Source: Streptomyces neyagawaensis (GTDB taxonomy: Bacteria > Actinomycetota > Actinomycetes > Streptomycetales > Streptomycetaceae). From it: a DNA stretch of 64,000 nucleotides. Below, piece by piece: positions 18,671 to 27,086 of this stretch. The translations under genes were made by a program, and so were the position numbers. Below the pieces are notes generated by a model, which was not told the origin of the DNA, searched no databases, and saw nothing but the letters and a program-made list of their open reading frames with translations. Positions within the stretch are counted from its first letter, which is position 1. Each line of letters begins with the position of its first letter. Where the stretch lies: contig NZ_JAMGBG010000137.1 in the NCBI RefSeq assembly GCF_023516595.1, forward strand, positions 1-64,000, written 5' to 3'.

Positions 18671-18712
18671 CTCGTAGCACAAGCGAGATTTCGTGATTCG
18701 CTTCTCGTAGCA
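18671..18712. promoter_or_regulatory. LysR binding region: phased direct repeats plus dyad
   Basis: CTCGTAGCA occurs at 18671-18679 and 18704-18712, 33 bases apart, about three helical turns. Between them AAGCGA (18681-18686) and TCGCTT (18698-18703) form a dyad with an 11-base centre (T-N11-A style). All lie between the divergent EamA and LysR starts. Confidence 0.65.
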
Positions 18713-18720
18713 TCGCTTAC

Positions 18721-19626
18721 ATGTTGAATCTGGAGCGCCTGCGCACCCTCGACGCCCTCGCCCGGCACGGCTCGGTCAGCGGCGCGGCGGAGGGTCTGCA
18801 TGTGACCACGTCGGCCGTCTCCCAGCAGATGGCGAAGCTGGAGCGGGAGGTGGGGCAGCAACTGCTCGCCAAGAACGGACGCGGAGTGCGGCTCACCGAC
18901 GCGGGACGGCTCCTCGCCGACCATGCCGCCCGGATCCTCTCCCAGGTCGAGCTGGCCCAGTCCGACCTGGAGGCCCAGCGGGGGCAGGTCGTCGGCGAGT
19001 TGCGGCTCGCCGCGTTCCCCACGGCCGTGCGGGGGCTGTTCCCCGCCGTCTTCCGCACGCTCAGGGCCGACCATCCGGCACTGCGGGTGCGGTCGCGGGA
19101 GCTGGAGCCGGAACTCGCGATCAACGCGGTAGTGCGGGGCGACGCCGACCTGGCCGTTGTCCTCGACTGGTACAACAAACCGCTGCCCGTGCCGGAAGGG
19201 CTCGCTCGTGCCTCGATCCTCGACGATCCCGTGGAGGTCGCCCTGCCCGAGGGCCACCCGCTCGCCGGGCGGGACGAGATCGACCTCGAGGAACTGGCGG
19301 ACGAGGCGTGGGTGGCGTGGCCCGAGGGCGAGTTCTGCCACGAATGGCTGCTCTACACCCTGCGCGCCAACGGCATCGAGCCCCACATCGCCCACCGGGC
19401 CGGTGAGCACCACACCCAACTCGCCCTGGTGGAGGCCGGGTTGGGGGTGTGCATCGCGCCCCGGCTGGGACGGGACCCGATGCCGGCCGGGGTACGGACC
19501 GTGCCCGTACGGCACCGGGTCCATCGCACCGTCTACGCGGTGTGGCGCGCCGACGCGGACCGCAGACCGTCCATCAGGGCGGCCGTCGAGGCACTCAGGG
19601 CAGCCGGGGTGGCGTGCGGGGCGTAG
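18721..19626 (+). CDS. LysR family transcriptional regulator
   Basis: 301-residue LysR regulator. The N-terminal helix-turn-helix is LERLRTLDALARHGSVSGAAEGLHVTTSAVSQQMAKLERE, followed by a linker helix and a periplasmic-binding-like sensor domain (residues about 95-290, including ELRLAAFPTAVRGLFP and VEAGLGVCIAPRLG). The ATG at 18721 follows the putative operator directly with no Shine-Dalgarno, suggesting a leaderless mRNA. It likely regulates the divergent EamA exporter and itself. The last 35 coding bases are partly duplicated just downstream of the gene. Confidence 0.93.
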   Translation: MLNLERLRTLDALARHGSVSGAAEGLHVTTSAVSQQMAKLEREVGQQLLAKNGRGVRLTDAGRLLADHAARILSQVELAQSDLEAQRGQVVGELRLAAFPTAVRGLFPAVFRTLRADHPALRVRSRELEPELAINAVVRGDADLAVVLDWYNKPLPVPEGLARASILDDPVEVALPEGHPLAGRDEIDLEELADEAWVAWPEGEFCHEWLLYTLRANGIEPHIAHRAGEHHTQLALVEAGLGVCIAPRLGRDPMPAGVRTVPVRHRVHRTVYAVWRADADRRPSIRAAVEALRAAGVACGA

Positions 19627-19670
19627 GAGGCTGCACTCAGGGCAGCGGGGGCCGGGTGCGGGGCGTGGAG
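19591..19670 (+). repeat. 42-bp period duplication of the LysR gene 3' end
   Basis: GCACTCAGGGCAG at 19591 recurs at 19633, and the following bases stay similar (TGCGGGGCGT in both). The first copy includes the LysR stop codon; the second lies in the intergenic region. Confidence 0.75.
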
Positions 19671-19697
19671 TGATCTCCCGCTTGTCATACTTCCCGT

Positions 19698-20453
19698 GTG
19701 GATGCGCGAGCGAGGGAGACGGCGCGGCGATGGCTCGCCGATCAGGGGGTCACCCAGGTGGGGGAGGGGTGGGTGAGCGCCGGGGAACCCGGTCGGCCGC
19801 TCACCGCCGGCGAGGTGGCGCACTCCTGGGCGGCCGACGTGTTCGCCGAAGAGGGGCTGGACGACGCCGACCGGCTGCGGCTGGCCTTCGGATTGCTGGA
19901 CCTCCTCGACGAGTACTGGGTCACGTGCGAGATCCGCTTCGCGCACCAGGGCCCCGACGGCCCCTTGCCGTCCGACGTCCTGTGGGACGGCTACCGTCGG
20001 CGGCTGGAGGTGGACGGGGACGCCGAGACCCTCACCTATTCATTGTGGGTCGACTGGTTCGAGGACCGGGAGACCGCCGCGGTGGCCTTCGCCGGAGTGC
20101 TCGGCGACGACATCGAACACCTGGTCGCCGAGCCGTCGGAAGGTCCGCTCCGCCGGGCCCGCCGGGTCCTCGACTGTTCGGGCCCGGTGCCCTGGCCGGT
20201 GAAGGAAGCGACGTATCGTGCCGCCGCACGACTCCCCGTCCTGCACGCGGCCCTCTTCGCGGGCCTCCGCGGCGGCTACCACGATCTCTACGGCGACCTC
20301 GAACCGGCCGCCGCCCTGGCCCTCCTCGACCGGCTGGAGCTCCCGGCCGACACCGAGCACCTCGCGGAACTGCGGCACGTGCTCGCCGCAGGGCACCGGA
20401 ACCACCACCGCAGCCCCGGCGCGTGGGACGAGGCGGTGCGTTCCCGCGGCTGA
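19698..20453 (+). CDS. Hypothetical protein, acidic, conserved Streptomyces type
   Basis: 251-residue acidic soluble protein with no domain I recognise. Notable segments: ARETARRWLADQGVTQVGEG, DADRLRLAFGLLDLLDEYWVTCEIRF, TLTYSLWVDWFEDRETAAVAF and GPVPWPVKEATYRAAARLPVLHAAL. The Trp- and Leu-rich helical character suggests an all-alpha fold. No signal peptide or membrane helix. GTG start at 19698 follows a TCATACTTCCC tract that may be a -10, giving a short leader. It stands alone between the LysR gene and a convergent PPOX gene. Confidence 0.78.
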   Translation: MDARARETARRWLADQGVTQVGEGWVSAGEPGRPLTAGEVAHSWAADVFAEEGLDDADRLRLAFGLLDLLDEYWVTCEIRFAHQGPDGPLPSDVLWDGYRRRLEVDGDAETLTYSLWVDWFEDRETAAVAFAGVLGDDIEHLVAEPSEGPLRRARRVLDCSGPVPWPVKEATYRAAARLPVLHAALFAGLRGGYHDLYGDLEPAAALALLDRLELPADTEHLAELRHVLAAGHRNHHRSPGAWDEAVRSRG

Positions 20454-20604
20454 GCGGGGCGGGGCTGCGGCTGGGTGGGGCCGGCCGGTGGCCGAGCGAG
20501 GCGGGAGGCCCGAGTCGGCCGCCTCGGCGGTTTGGGGGAGCGCTACGGCGTAGGCGCGCTCGGTCGCCGTCCCCGGGGCCGGTGTCTCGTCGAGTGCGCC
20601 CCGG

Positions 20605-21072
20605 TCACAGTGAACCGAGCTTGCGGAAGTCCCAGGACGTGATCGCGTCCGGGGTCAGGCGCAGCCAGGCGTGTCTGCCGTCGTGCGGCATGTCGTCGAT
20701 GCCGAAGTTCTTGCGGGCGAACAGGCGCTCCACCTCGGCCAGTTCGGCGAGCGGCTCGCCCGTCCGGGGAACCTCGCCGACCACCTCGACGGTGCCGGAC
20801 AGCTCGACACCCCGCAGCTCGCCGTAGTCCTCGCCCGCGTCGACCACGACGGCGACGCGCGGATCGCGGCGCAGCTCCGACCAGCGTTTGCTGCGGGTGA
20901 TCGAGTACAGCCAGAGCGAGGTGCCGTCCCAGACGAACCAGAGCGGGCTGATGTGCGGCGCGCCGTCGGCCGAGACCGTCGCGACCCGGCACGTCCGCTG
21001 TGCGCCCAGGAACGCGTCCAGCTCGCCGGGTTCCATCATGATCTTCCGGCCCCGGCGCTGAGTGGCGGCCAT
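20605..21072 (-). CDS. PPOX-class F420/FMN-dependent split-barrel protein
   Basis: 155-residue flavin/F420-binding split barrel. Features: PGELDAFLGAQRTCRVATVSADGAPHISPLWFVWDGTSLWL (first strands and cofactor phosphate region), then SKRWSELRRDPRVAVVVDAGED and LSGTVEVVGEV. This pattern is typical of Rv1155-like proteins, many of which use deazaflavin F420 in actinobacteria; the cofactor is not provable from sequence. ATG 21072 has AAGGGGAA upstream. It is divergent from the isochorismatase-fold gene, and the two starts are about 157 bases apart. Confidence 0.88.
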   Translation of the reverse strand: MAATQRRGRKIMMEPGELDAFLGAQRTCRVATVSADGAPHISPLWFVWDGTSLWLYSITRSKRWSELRRDPRVAVVVDAGEDYGELRGVELSGTVEVVGEVPRTGEPLAELAEVERLFARKNFGIDDMPHDGRHAWLRLTPDAITSWDFRKLGSL

Positions 21073-21228
21073 GGAATTCCCCTTCTCTGACGTGGCGTCA
21101 GAAGAGCATGGGTCGTCTTCCGTCCATGCGCAAGAGGCGTTACGCTCGCCCGCCCCGGTCACCGGCACCTGTTGCCGCCGGTCGCCGATGCCCCGCTCTC
21201 GACCTCGCTCGAAACCCTGGGGGAGACC

Positions 21229-21894
21229 ATGCCGTCGTACGCGAACGAGTCGAAGAGGCAGCGGGAGCTGGGCGAGCTCCTCGACCCCGCCACCACCGCG
21301 CTGCTCACCGTGGAATGCCAGCAGGGCGTCGTGGGGCCGGACAGCGCCCTCCCCGAACTCGCCGAGGCGGCCCGCTCCTCGGGGGCGCTCGCGAACGTGG
21401 CACGGCTGGTCGCCGCCGCCCACACGAGCGGGATCCAGGTCCTGCACGCGGTCGCCGAGCGGCGGCCCGACGGGCGGGGCGCCAACCACAACGCCCGTCT
21501 CTTCCGGGCCGCGGCGCGACTCCCCGTACGGCAACTGACGGGGACCGCGGCCGTACGTGTCGCACCGCCCATCGAGGTCGCCCGGGAGGACCTGGTCGTC
21601 CGGCGGCTGCACGGGCTGTCCCCGCTGGCCGGCACCGACGTCGACGCGCTGCTGCGCAACCTCGGCTGCCGCACGCTGATCGTCGCCGGCGTCTCGGCCA
21701 ACGTGGCCGTCCCCAACGCCGTCTTCGACGCGGTGAACCTCGGCTACCGCGTCGTCGTGCCCGGGGACGCCATCGCGGGGGTGCCCGCCGACTACACCCC
21801 CGCGATGATCCGCCACACCCTCGCGCTGGTCGCCACGGTCGTGACCACGGGCGAGGTGCTGGCCTGTATCGAGCGGGCCGGGCGGCGGACCTGA
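21229..21894 (+). CDS. Isochorismatase-fold hydrolase lacking the catalytic cysteine
   Basis: 221-residue cysteine-hydrolase/isochorismatase superfamily protein. The fold is clear from TTALLTVECQQGVVGPDSAL at the N terminus, LHAVAERRPDG, and TLIVAGVSANVAVPNAVFDAVNLGYRVVVPGDAIAG. In nicotinamidases and related cysteine hydrolases the motif after GVxxN is VCV with the nucleophilic Cys; here it is VAV, so the Cys is Ala. The first catalytic Asp (DxQ) is Glu (ECQ). It may be an isochorismatase-like enzyme that does not need Cys, or a non-catalytic binder. ATG 21229 has GGGGGAG upstream. Converges on the Rieske gene with 14 bases between stops. Confidence 0.85.
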   Translation: MPSYANESKRQRELGELLDPATTALLTVECQQGVVGPDSALPELAEAARSSGALANVARLVAAAHTSGIQVLHAVAERRPDGRGANHNARLFRAAARLPVRQLTGTAAVRVAPPIEVAREDLVVRRLHGLSPLAGTDVDALLRNLGCRTLIVAGVSANVAVPNAVFDAVNLGYRVVVPGDAIAGVPADYTPAMIRHTLALVATVVTTGEVLACIERAGRRT

Positions 21895-21908
21895 GCGCCC
21901 GAGGGACG

Positions 21909-22409
21909 TCAGGCCAGCGTGATCGACGTCCCGCTGACCTTGATCTCCTTGGCCGGCAGCGCCTCCGTCGCCGGGCCGCTCTTCACGCTGCCGTCGGCGA
22001 TCGAGAAGTTGCTCTGGTGGCAAGGACAGTTGATCACCCCGTCGGCGACCGTCTTCACGGCACAGCCACGGTGGGTGCAGGTGGAGGAGAACGCCTTGAA
22101 CTCGCCCGCCTTCGGCTGCGTGACCACTACGTTCTTGTCCTCGAAGATCTTGCCGCCGCCCTCCGGGATGTCGCTCGTCTTGGCCAGCTCGGTGCCGCCC
22201 GACCCCGCGTCGTCGCCGCCCGAGCCGCCACCGCTCGTGCTGCCGCCGCTCGCGGAACCGCTCGCGTCGCCGCCGGTGCCCGACGAGCCGGACGACTCGT
22301 CGCCCGACCCGCACGCGGTCAGCGCGACGGCGAGCCCGGCCGCACCGGCCGCCGCCATCATCGTGCGACGGGCCGGTTCAGAAGCGGGTTTGATCGTTTC
22401 GCTGCTCAT
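21909..22409 (-). CDS. Rieske [2Fe-2S] lipoprotein
   Basis: 166-residue secreted lipoprotein with a Rieske domain. The signal has a twin arginine (ARRTMMAAAGAAG) and a lipobox LTAC with Cys33, so Tat export and lipidation are expected. A Ser/Gly-rich linker (residues 38-72) leads to the Rieske domain with CTHRGC (111-116) and CPCHQSNF (128-135), holding both Cys-His ligand pairs and the disulfide cysteines. Likely an extracytoplasmic electron carrier; its partner is unknown and no oxidase or cytochrome gene is adjacent. ATG 22409 has GGAGG upstream. Confidence 0.93.
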   Translation of the reverse strand: MSSETIKPASEPARRTMMAAAGAAGLAVALTACGSGDESSGSSGTGGDASGSASGGSTSGGGSGGDDAGSGGTELAKTSDIPEGGGKIFEDKNVVVTQPKAGEFKAFSSTCTHRGCAVKTVADGVINCPCHQSNFSIADGSVKSGPATEALPAKEIKVSGTSITLA

Positions 22410-22580
22410 GCGGACGAATCCCTCCGAGATCGCTTTGCGCTTTCGCCCATGGATACGGCGACCGCGCGGTTGAACGTTCAGACAGGGGCACATCTTGGCC
22501 CGCCCGGCATCACGATCGCGTCAAGTGAAGCTGTCTCGAACCTGTCGATCCGGAGATCGGCGGGCCCCGGCGCACTGCTC

Positions 22581-22603
22581 GGTGCGCGCCACTCGTGCGC
22601 ACC
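22581..22603 (-). terminator. Hairpin downstream of the CU044_5270 gene
   Basis: GGTGCGC (22581-22587) pairs with GCGCACC (22597-22603) around a 9-base loop, 13 bases beyond the minus-strand stop codon at 22616. Confidence 0.5.
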
Positions 22604-22615
22604 GCTCGGGCGGTC

Positions 22616-23758
22616 TCAGTGGTCGGACGGGGTCCCCGGGCCCGGGTCGGGGGTGTCGGTGTCGAAGGGCGGCGCCTCGTCGGTCCACTTCATCGACATG
22701 ATCGTCGTGTAGCTCAGGGTCTCGCCCTCGCGTGCCCCGTCACCGCTCCGGGTGGCCACCGTCTCGGTTCCCAGGGGCATCCCCGTCGACTTGTCGAAGA
22801 TCAGGCGGAGTTCCGGGGCGGACACGTAGGGGCTCGGGAGAGCCACGGCGTAACCGGCGCGGCCCGTGTGGTCCTTGACGTCGCCCAGGGAGCGCACACC
22901 GGGTTCGGCGGCGAGGAGGCGGTAGGCGGCGGCGCGGAGGGCCGGACTGGACGGCAGCGACGTGGCCAGTTCGATGGCGGAGCTGACGACGATCCGGTCG
23001 AGCACCCTCTTCGGGCCGTTGTGGTCCTTGTCCACCAGGGCGAACAGACGCTCGCGAAGAGCCTTCGCGTCCGTGGGGAGCGTGGGCAGCAGACGGAGGG
23101 GGACCGCTCCGTACGGCCCGGAGTCGGCCTTTCCACCGGGGGCGTCGCGCTCGATCTCACCCTTGCCGGCGTAGGTGACGGTCTCGTCGGGCGCGTCGGA
23201 CAGCCTCCACGACGTGGGGGAGCCGTCCGCCCTCCATGCCACCTCGTCGGCCTTCGTGGCCGGGCGGGCGCCCGAGTCCAGGTACTGCGACCAGTACGTG
23301 TTCTTGTCCGTGGACTCCGTGGACGTCCAGTACCGCTGCTCGGAGCGGACGTCGACGGTGTAGTCCCCGCCGGGGACCTTGTGGAAGGAACCCATGTGTT
23401 CCTCCACGTACCAGTACCTGCCCGAGCCGACCGGCTGGCGCTCGACGTGGGAGGCGGCGGCGAGAAGGATCCGGGCGCCGGATTCCGACACCGCGGAGGA
23501 CGGGGGTGCCGGGTTCTCCGGCGCGGTGTCCGTGACCACCAGGGCCACCACCGCGGCCGCGGTGGCCAGGGCCAGACCAGAGAGGAGCGGGCGCCCCCAC
23601 CTGCGCGGACGGCCGGTGACGCGAGCGCCGAGCGGCGCGCGGGGACGGCTCATCGCCGTCGCGAGCTCCTCGTCCCGCACCGGCGAGGGCGTGGGGAGCC
23701 CGGGGTCCAGGTGGGCGGGCCGGGCGGCGGTCAGGCGGTGCAGCACGTCGTTCTTCAC
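22616..23758 (-). CDS. CU044_5270 family membrane-anchored protein
   Basis: 380-residue protein of the CU044_5270 family. A cytoplasmic N terminus of about 65 residues precedes one membrane helix (LLSGLALATAAAVVALVVT), and the rest is extracytoplasmic. The outer domain includes YWYVEEHMGS, VDVRSEQRYWTSTEST and FDKSTGMPLGTETV, typical of this actinobacterial family. The GTG start at 23758 overlaps the sigma factor stop by four bases (GTGA). Families with this layout often act with the upstream ECF sigma factor as anti-sigma or sensor, but no zinc-binding anti-sigma motif (HxxxCxxC) is visible, so that role is inferred from position. Confidence 0.85.
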   Translation of the reverse strand: MKNDVLHRLTAARPAHLDPGLPTPSPVRDEELATAMSRPRAPLGARVTGRPRRWGRPLLSGLALATAAAVVALVVTDTAPENPAPPSSAVSESGARILLAAASHVERQPVGSGRYWYVEEHMGSFHKVPGGDYTVDVRSEQRYWTSTESTDKNTYWSQYLDSGARPATKADEVAWRADGSPTSWRLSDAPDETVTYAGKGEIERDAPGGKADSGPYGAVPLRLLPTLPTDAKALRERLFALVDKDHNGPKRVLDRIVVSSAIELATSLPSSPALRAAAYRLLAAEPGVRSLGDVKDHTGRAGYAVALPSPYVSAPELRLIFDKSTGMPLGTETVATRSGDGAREGETLSYTTIMSMKWTDEAPPFDTDTPDPGPGTPSDH

Positions 23759-24318
23759 CGGGCTTCCTCTCCTACGGCGATCCGGGCAGGGGTGGACTCG
23801 TGCCGCACGGCTGCGGCCTCCGCCACGGGCGGGGAGGCCGACGCGGCCTGGTCGAGGCGTCTGCGCGCCCGGTGCAGACGGACCCGCAGGGTGAGCGCCG
23901 AGCAGCCGACCACCGTGGCGGCCTGCGCCGGGGTCAGCCCCTGCCACGCCGAGAGGATCAGCAGTTCCCGGTCGTCCTCCGGCAGCGTGGCCAGCGCCTT
24001 GAGCAGGGCGCTGCGCTCGGACACCTCCTCCGCGATGTCCGCCTCGGCCGGTTCCACCCAGGACATCCACTCGGCGGTGAACGACACGCGCCTGGCCTCG
24101 GCCCGGACGGTGTCCCGCAGGATGTTGCGGGCGACCACGAGCAGCCACGGCAGCGGCGGCTCGGGGATGTCGTCCAGCCTGCGCCAGGCCACGGTGAACG
24201 TCTCGTTCACCACGTCGTCGGCGACCTGCCGTCCCGCGCGGCTGACCACATAGGCCCATACGCGTTGTCGGCAGCCGTCGTAGATGGCGGTGAATCGATC
24301 CGCGTCGGAGTCGACCAT
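23755..24318 (-). CDS. ECF-type sigma-70 family RNA polymerase sigma factor
   Basis: 187-residue group IV sigma factor. Region 2 covers FTAIYDGCRQRVWAYVVSRAGRQVADDVVNETFTVAWRRLDDIPEP. Region 4 covers LATLPEDDRELLILSAWQGLTPAQAATVVGCSALTLRVRLHRARRRLD, a helix-turn-helix that reads the -35 element. A 25-residue tail follows. ATG start at 24318. It is translationally coupled to the downstream CU044_5270 membrane protein through a GTGA overlap. Self-activation would be expected for this class, but I do not see a confident ECF promoter in 24319-24457. Confidence 0.93.
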   Translation of the reverse strand: MVDSDADRFTAIYDGCRQRVWAYVVSRAGRQVADDVVNETFTVAWRRLDDIPEPPLPWLLVVARNILRDTVRAEARRVSFTAEWMSWVEPAEADIAEEVSERSALLKALATLPEDDRELLILSAWQGLTPAQAATVVGCSALTLRVRLHRARRRLDQAASASPPVAEAAAVRHESTPARIAVGEEAR

Positions 24319-24457
24319 TGCCGCACCTCCCGTCCCTCACGGTGTGTTCTGTCGTCGGGTAGTGGTCCGAGCGGGCTGATCGTTACAGCGGAAACCCGGA
24401 AAACCCTCCCGAGGGACGAGGCGTGGATCACATCGGCCGTGAGGAGTCCGGCCGTGG

Positions 24458-25165
24458 CTACGACCGGGCGTTCGCCCTCGCCCGGATCGTGTCGATGACC
24501 GCCTGGACCGCGGTGACGAAGTTCTGCGGGTCGTCCAGCGCCTTGAACCGCGGGGCCAGCCGGGCGATGTGGGGGAACTTGTCGGGCGGCAGGGTCAGAT
24601 AGTCCGTCTTCCACGCCCTCAGGTCCGCCTCCCGGAGCTCCGGGGACAGCGACGCGAAACTCGCGTCCATCGCGCTGTAGGACAGCACCAGATCGGCGAA
24701 GACCCGGTAGTAGCGGACCGCGTCGTCGTCGTCGAGGCCGGCGCGGCGCATGCAGTCCAGTTTGCGTTCCACGGTCCGGAACTCGTTCTCCCGGCGGGCG
24801 GTCCGCGCCGCCGCGAGGGCACCCACCCGAGGGTGCCGGAGGAACGCCTGATGGGTGTGGACCGCGATCTGCATCAGGTCGTGGGCCCAGTCGTCCGTCG
24901 GCGGCGGGATGTGCGCCAGCGCCTCTTCGTGCAGGGCGTCGATGAGGGCGAGCAACAGCTCGTCCTTGTTGCGGAAGTGCCGGTAGATCGCCGTCGGATG
25001 AGCGGCCAGCTCACGGCCGAGCGCCGAGAACGTCAGCTTGTCCATCCCGGACGAGTCGGCGACCCGGAACGCGGCCTGGACGATCATCTCCTGGCTCAGT
25101 GTGCCGCGGGGCAACCGGCTTCGGCGGGCGCCCTTGGCCGTACCGCCGGCGTTACTCGAGGTCAT
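24458..25165 (-). CDS. TetR family regulator next to gamma-glutamyltransferase
   Basis: 235-residue TetR regulator. Helix-turn-helix: IVQAAFRVADSSGMDKLTFSALGRELAAHPTAIYRHFRNKDELLLALID. The C-terminal ligand domain (residues about 80-230) is unassigned and ends IRARANARS. An N-terminal basic patch (GARRSRLPRG) precedes the domain. ATG 25165 has GAGGAAGGA upstream. It lies 52 bases downstream of the gamma-glutamyltransferase gene on the same strand and probably shares its transcript. The inverted repeat at 27010-27032 before the divergent ABC operon is a candidate target, and a matching half-site (CCATAGT) lies at 25193-25199. Confidence 0.9.
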   Translation of the reverse strand: MTSSNAGGTAKGARRSRLPRGTLSQEMIVQAAFRVADSSGMDKLTFSALGRELAAHPTAIYRHFRNKDELLLALIDALHEEALAHIPPPTDDWAHDLMQIAVHTHQAFLRHPRVGALAAARTARRENEFRTVERKLDCMRRAGLDDDDAVRYYRVFADLVLSYSAMDASFASLSPELREADLRAWKTDYLTLPPDKFPHIARLAPRFKALDDPQNFVTAVQAVIDTIRARANARS

Positions 25166-25217
25166 ATGTCCTTCCTCATCTCGGCTGTCTCCCATAGTGG
25201 TCCACCGGCGGCACGCG

Positions 25218-26837
25218 TCAGCCCGCTACGGCCGAGCCGTCCGCACGAGGATCGGTGGCCGCGACCAGGCGCGGACCGTCGGCGCCGCCCGCCCGGCGGA
25301 CCAACTGGCCGTGCCCGACACCGTCGTCGTGCGCGTCGATCAGCTCGACGTCGAACCCCCCGCCTTCGATCGCACGGACGCCCGCCGTGGGCACGTCCCG
25401 CTCGGCCTTGACGGTACCGGCGCCCTCCGTCACCCCGGCCTCCATGGCCCCGAGCACCCAGCGCGGTGCCGACACGGCACGCTCCGCGGAGGCGCCGGCG
25501 GCCAGGTGCAGGGCCAGATGGGTGTGCACCTGGGGCTGCGCGCGTCCTCCCATCACCCCGTGCGCTCCGACGAGCTCGCCGCCCTGGCGGACCAGGACGG
25601 GCATCAGCGTGTGCAGGGGGCGCTTGCCGCCGGCGAGACGGTTCGGCGACGCCGGGTCGAGCGAGAACGACGCGCCCCGGTTGTGCAGGACGACACCGGT
25701 ACCGGGATCGAGCACCCCGGAGCCGAAGCAGTGGAACACGCTCTGGATCAAGGACACCCACGTACCGTCCCGGTCCGTCACGACGACGGCGACCGTGTCA
25801 CCTGACGCCTTGCGCTGACCGAGCAGTTCGACCGGGGTGCCCGCCATCGCCCGCTCGGCGATGCGCCGCACGTACGGCTCCGACAGCAACTCCTCGGCGG
25901 GGGCGGCCTCTCCCCATTCCGGGTCGCAGCAGAAGCGGTCGCGGTCGGCGGCGGCCTGGGCGAGCACGGAGGCCACCACGCCCGCGTCGCGGCCCAGCGG
26001 ATCGAGCGTTCCGCGGACGGAGCGGACCACGTCGAGGGCGCGCAGGCCCTGGAGGAAGTACAGGCCCTGCGAGTTGTCGCCGCCGGAGAGGTGGTCGACG
26101 CCGTCGTACACCGCGCTGTGCGTTCCCGACAGCCGTACCGTGTGCTCGGCGAGGTCCTCGACCGTCATGGCCGAGCCCCGCTCGGCGAGCAGTCTCACCA
26201 GGCTCAGGCCCACGTCTCCGCCGTACAGCGCGGACGGGCCCTGCGCGGCGATCGACGCGAGCGTCCGGGCGAGGGCCGACTGCCGCAGGGTCCGACCGGC
26301 CGCGAGGACGTCGCCGTCGGCGAAGAACACGCCGCGCATGCCGGGGTCGCGGGCCAGGGTCCGCTCCTCCCTGCGCAGGTCCAGAGCGAGTCCGGGAGCG
26401 ACGGGGACGCCGTCGAGGGCCGCCGCCTCTGCGGGCGCGAGGGCCGCCGAGAGCGGACGGGTCCCCCAGGTGTCGGCGAGCGCGGCCCAGCCGGCCACCG
26501 CGCCGGGGACCGTCACCGGGAGCGCGCCGAGGACGGGCATGCTCTCGTAGCGTGCCGCGATCTCCCCGGCGTCGACGGCCCGCGGCGCCCGGCCGGCGGC
26601 GTTGACGAAGCGGACCTCGCCGCCGGCGGTGCCCACCAGGGCGAGCAGATCGCCGCCGACGGAGCACTGGTTGGGGTAGACGACGGTCAGCATGGCGGCG
26701 GCCGCGAGGGCGGCGTCCACCGCGTTGCCGCCGCCGCGCAGGACGTCGGCCGCGACGTCGCTCGCCGTCGAGTGCGGTGTCGCGACGGCCCACTCGTCGC
26801 CCGTGGCGGAGAGTCGGCGAGCAGTGAATTCGGACAT
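25218..26837 (-). CDS. Gamma-glutamyltransferase family protein
   Basis: 539-residue Ntn-hydrolase. The large-subunit part includes ATPHSTASDVAADVLRGGGNAVDAALAAAAML and NQCSVGGDLLALV. The predicted self-cleavage and nucleophile residue is Thr348 in ASGDTVAVVVTDRDG, where classic enzymes have TTH. The small-subunit part includes SGVLDPGTGVVLHNRGASF, GGKRPLHTLMPVLV and GVMGGRAQPQVH. No signal peptide is seen, so it may be cytoplasmic. It may act on gamma-glutamyl or acyl-amide substrates. ATG 26837 has GGGAAGGGA upstream. Divergent from an amino-acid ABC importer, which suggests that products or substrates are imported by it. Confidence 0.9.
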   Translation of the reverse strand: MSEFTARRLSATGDEWAVATPHSTASDVAADVLRGGGNAVDAALAAAAMLTVVYPNQCSVGGDLLALVGTAGGEVRFVNAAGRAPRAVDAGEIAARYESMPVLGALPVTVPGAVAGWAALADTWGTRPLSAALAPAEAAALDGVPVAPGLALDLRREERTLARDPGMRGVFFADGDVLAAGRTLRQSALARTLASIAAQGPSALYGGDVGLSLVRLLAERGSAMTVEDLAEHTVRLSGTHSAVYDGVDHLSGGDNSQGLYFLQGLRALDVVRSVRGTLDPLGRDAGVVASVLAQAAADRDRFCCDPEWGEAAPAEELLSEPYVRRIAERAMAGTPVELLGQRKASGDTVAVVVTDRDGTWVSLIQSVFHCFGSGVLDPGTGVVLHNRGASFSLDPASPNRLAGGKRPLHTLMPVLVRQGGELVGAHGVMGGRAQPQVHTHLALHLAAGASAERAVSAPRWVLGAMEAGVTEGAGTVKAERDVPTAGVRAIEGGGFDVELIDAHDDGVGHGQLVRRAGGADGPRLVAATDPRADGSAVAG

Positions 26838-26974
26838 GGTTCCCTTCCCCAACACCGATGCGGATCCGCTGAGGTGCGCCCGTCCACCGGTGCGGCAGAG
26901 CCGTGAACCCGGATGCGCGGCTGGGCTCCACTCCTTGGGCAATCGTTGTTAACCGCCCTGTTACGGGAGGTTCC

Positions 26975-27032
26975 TTGACAGCCTCTGAGCGCCCGCCCTA
27001 GCTTCCCCTCATAGTCAACGACATCGACTATG
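26975..27032 (+). promoter_or_regulatory. Vegetative promoter and overlapping operator of the ABC importer
   Basis: TTGACA (26975-26980) and TAGCTT (26999-27004) are spaced by 18 bases, a good housekeeping-sigma promoter. Immediately after, CATAGTC (27010-27016) and GACTATG (27026-27032) form a perfect inverted repeat with a 9-base centre. The repeat covers the expected start site near 27011, so a bound protein would block initiation. Confidence 0.75.
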
Positions 27033-27086
27033 GCACTGACTACCTGTCGGGGCAACCACGGAAAAAACTCCTGAAGGGGGCCGGCA

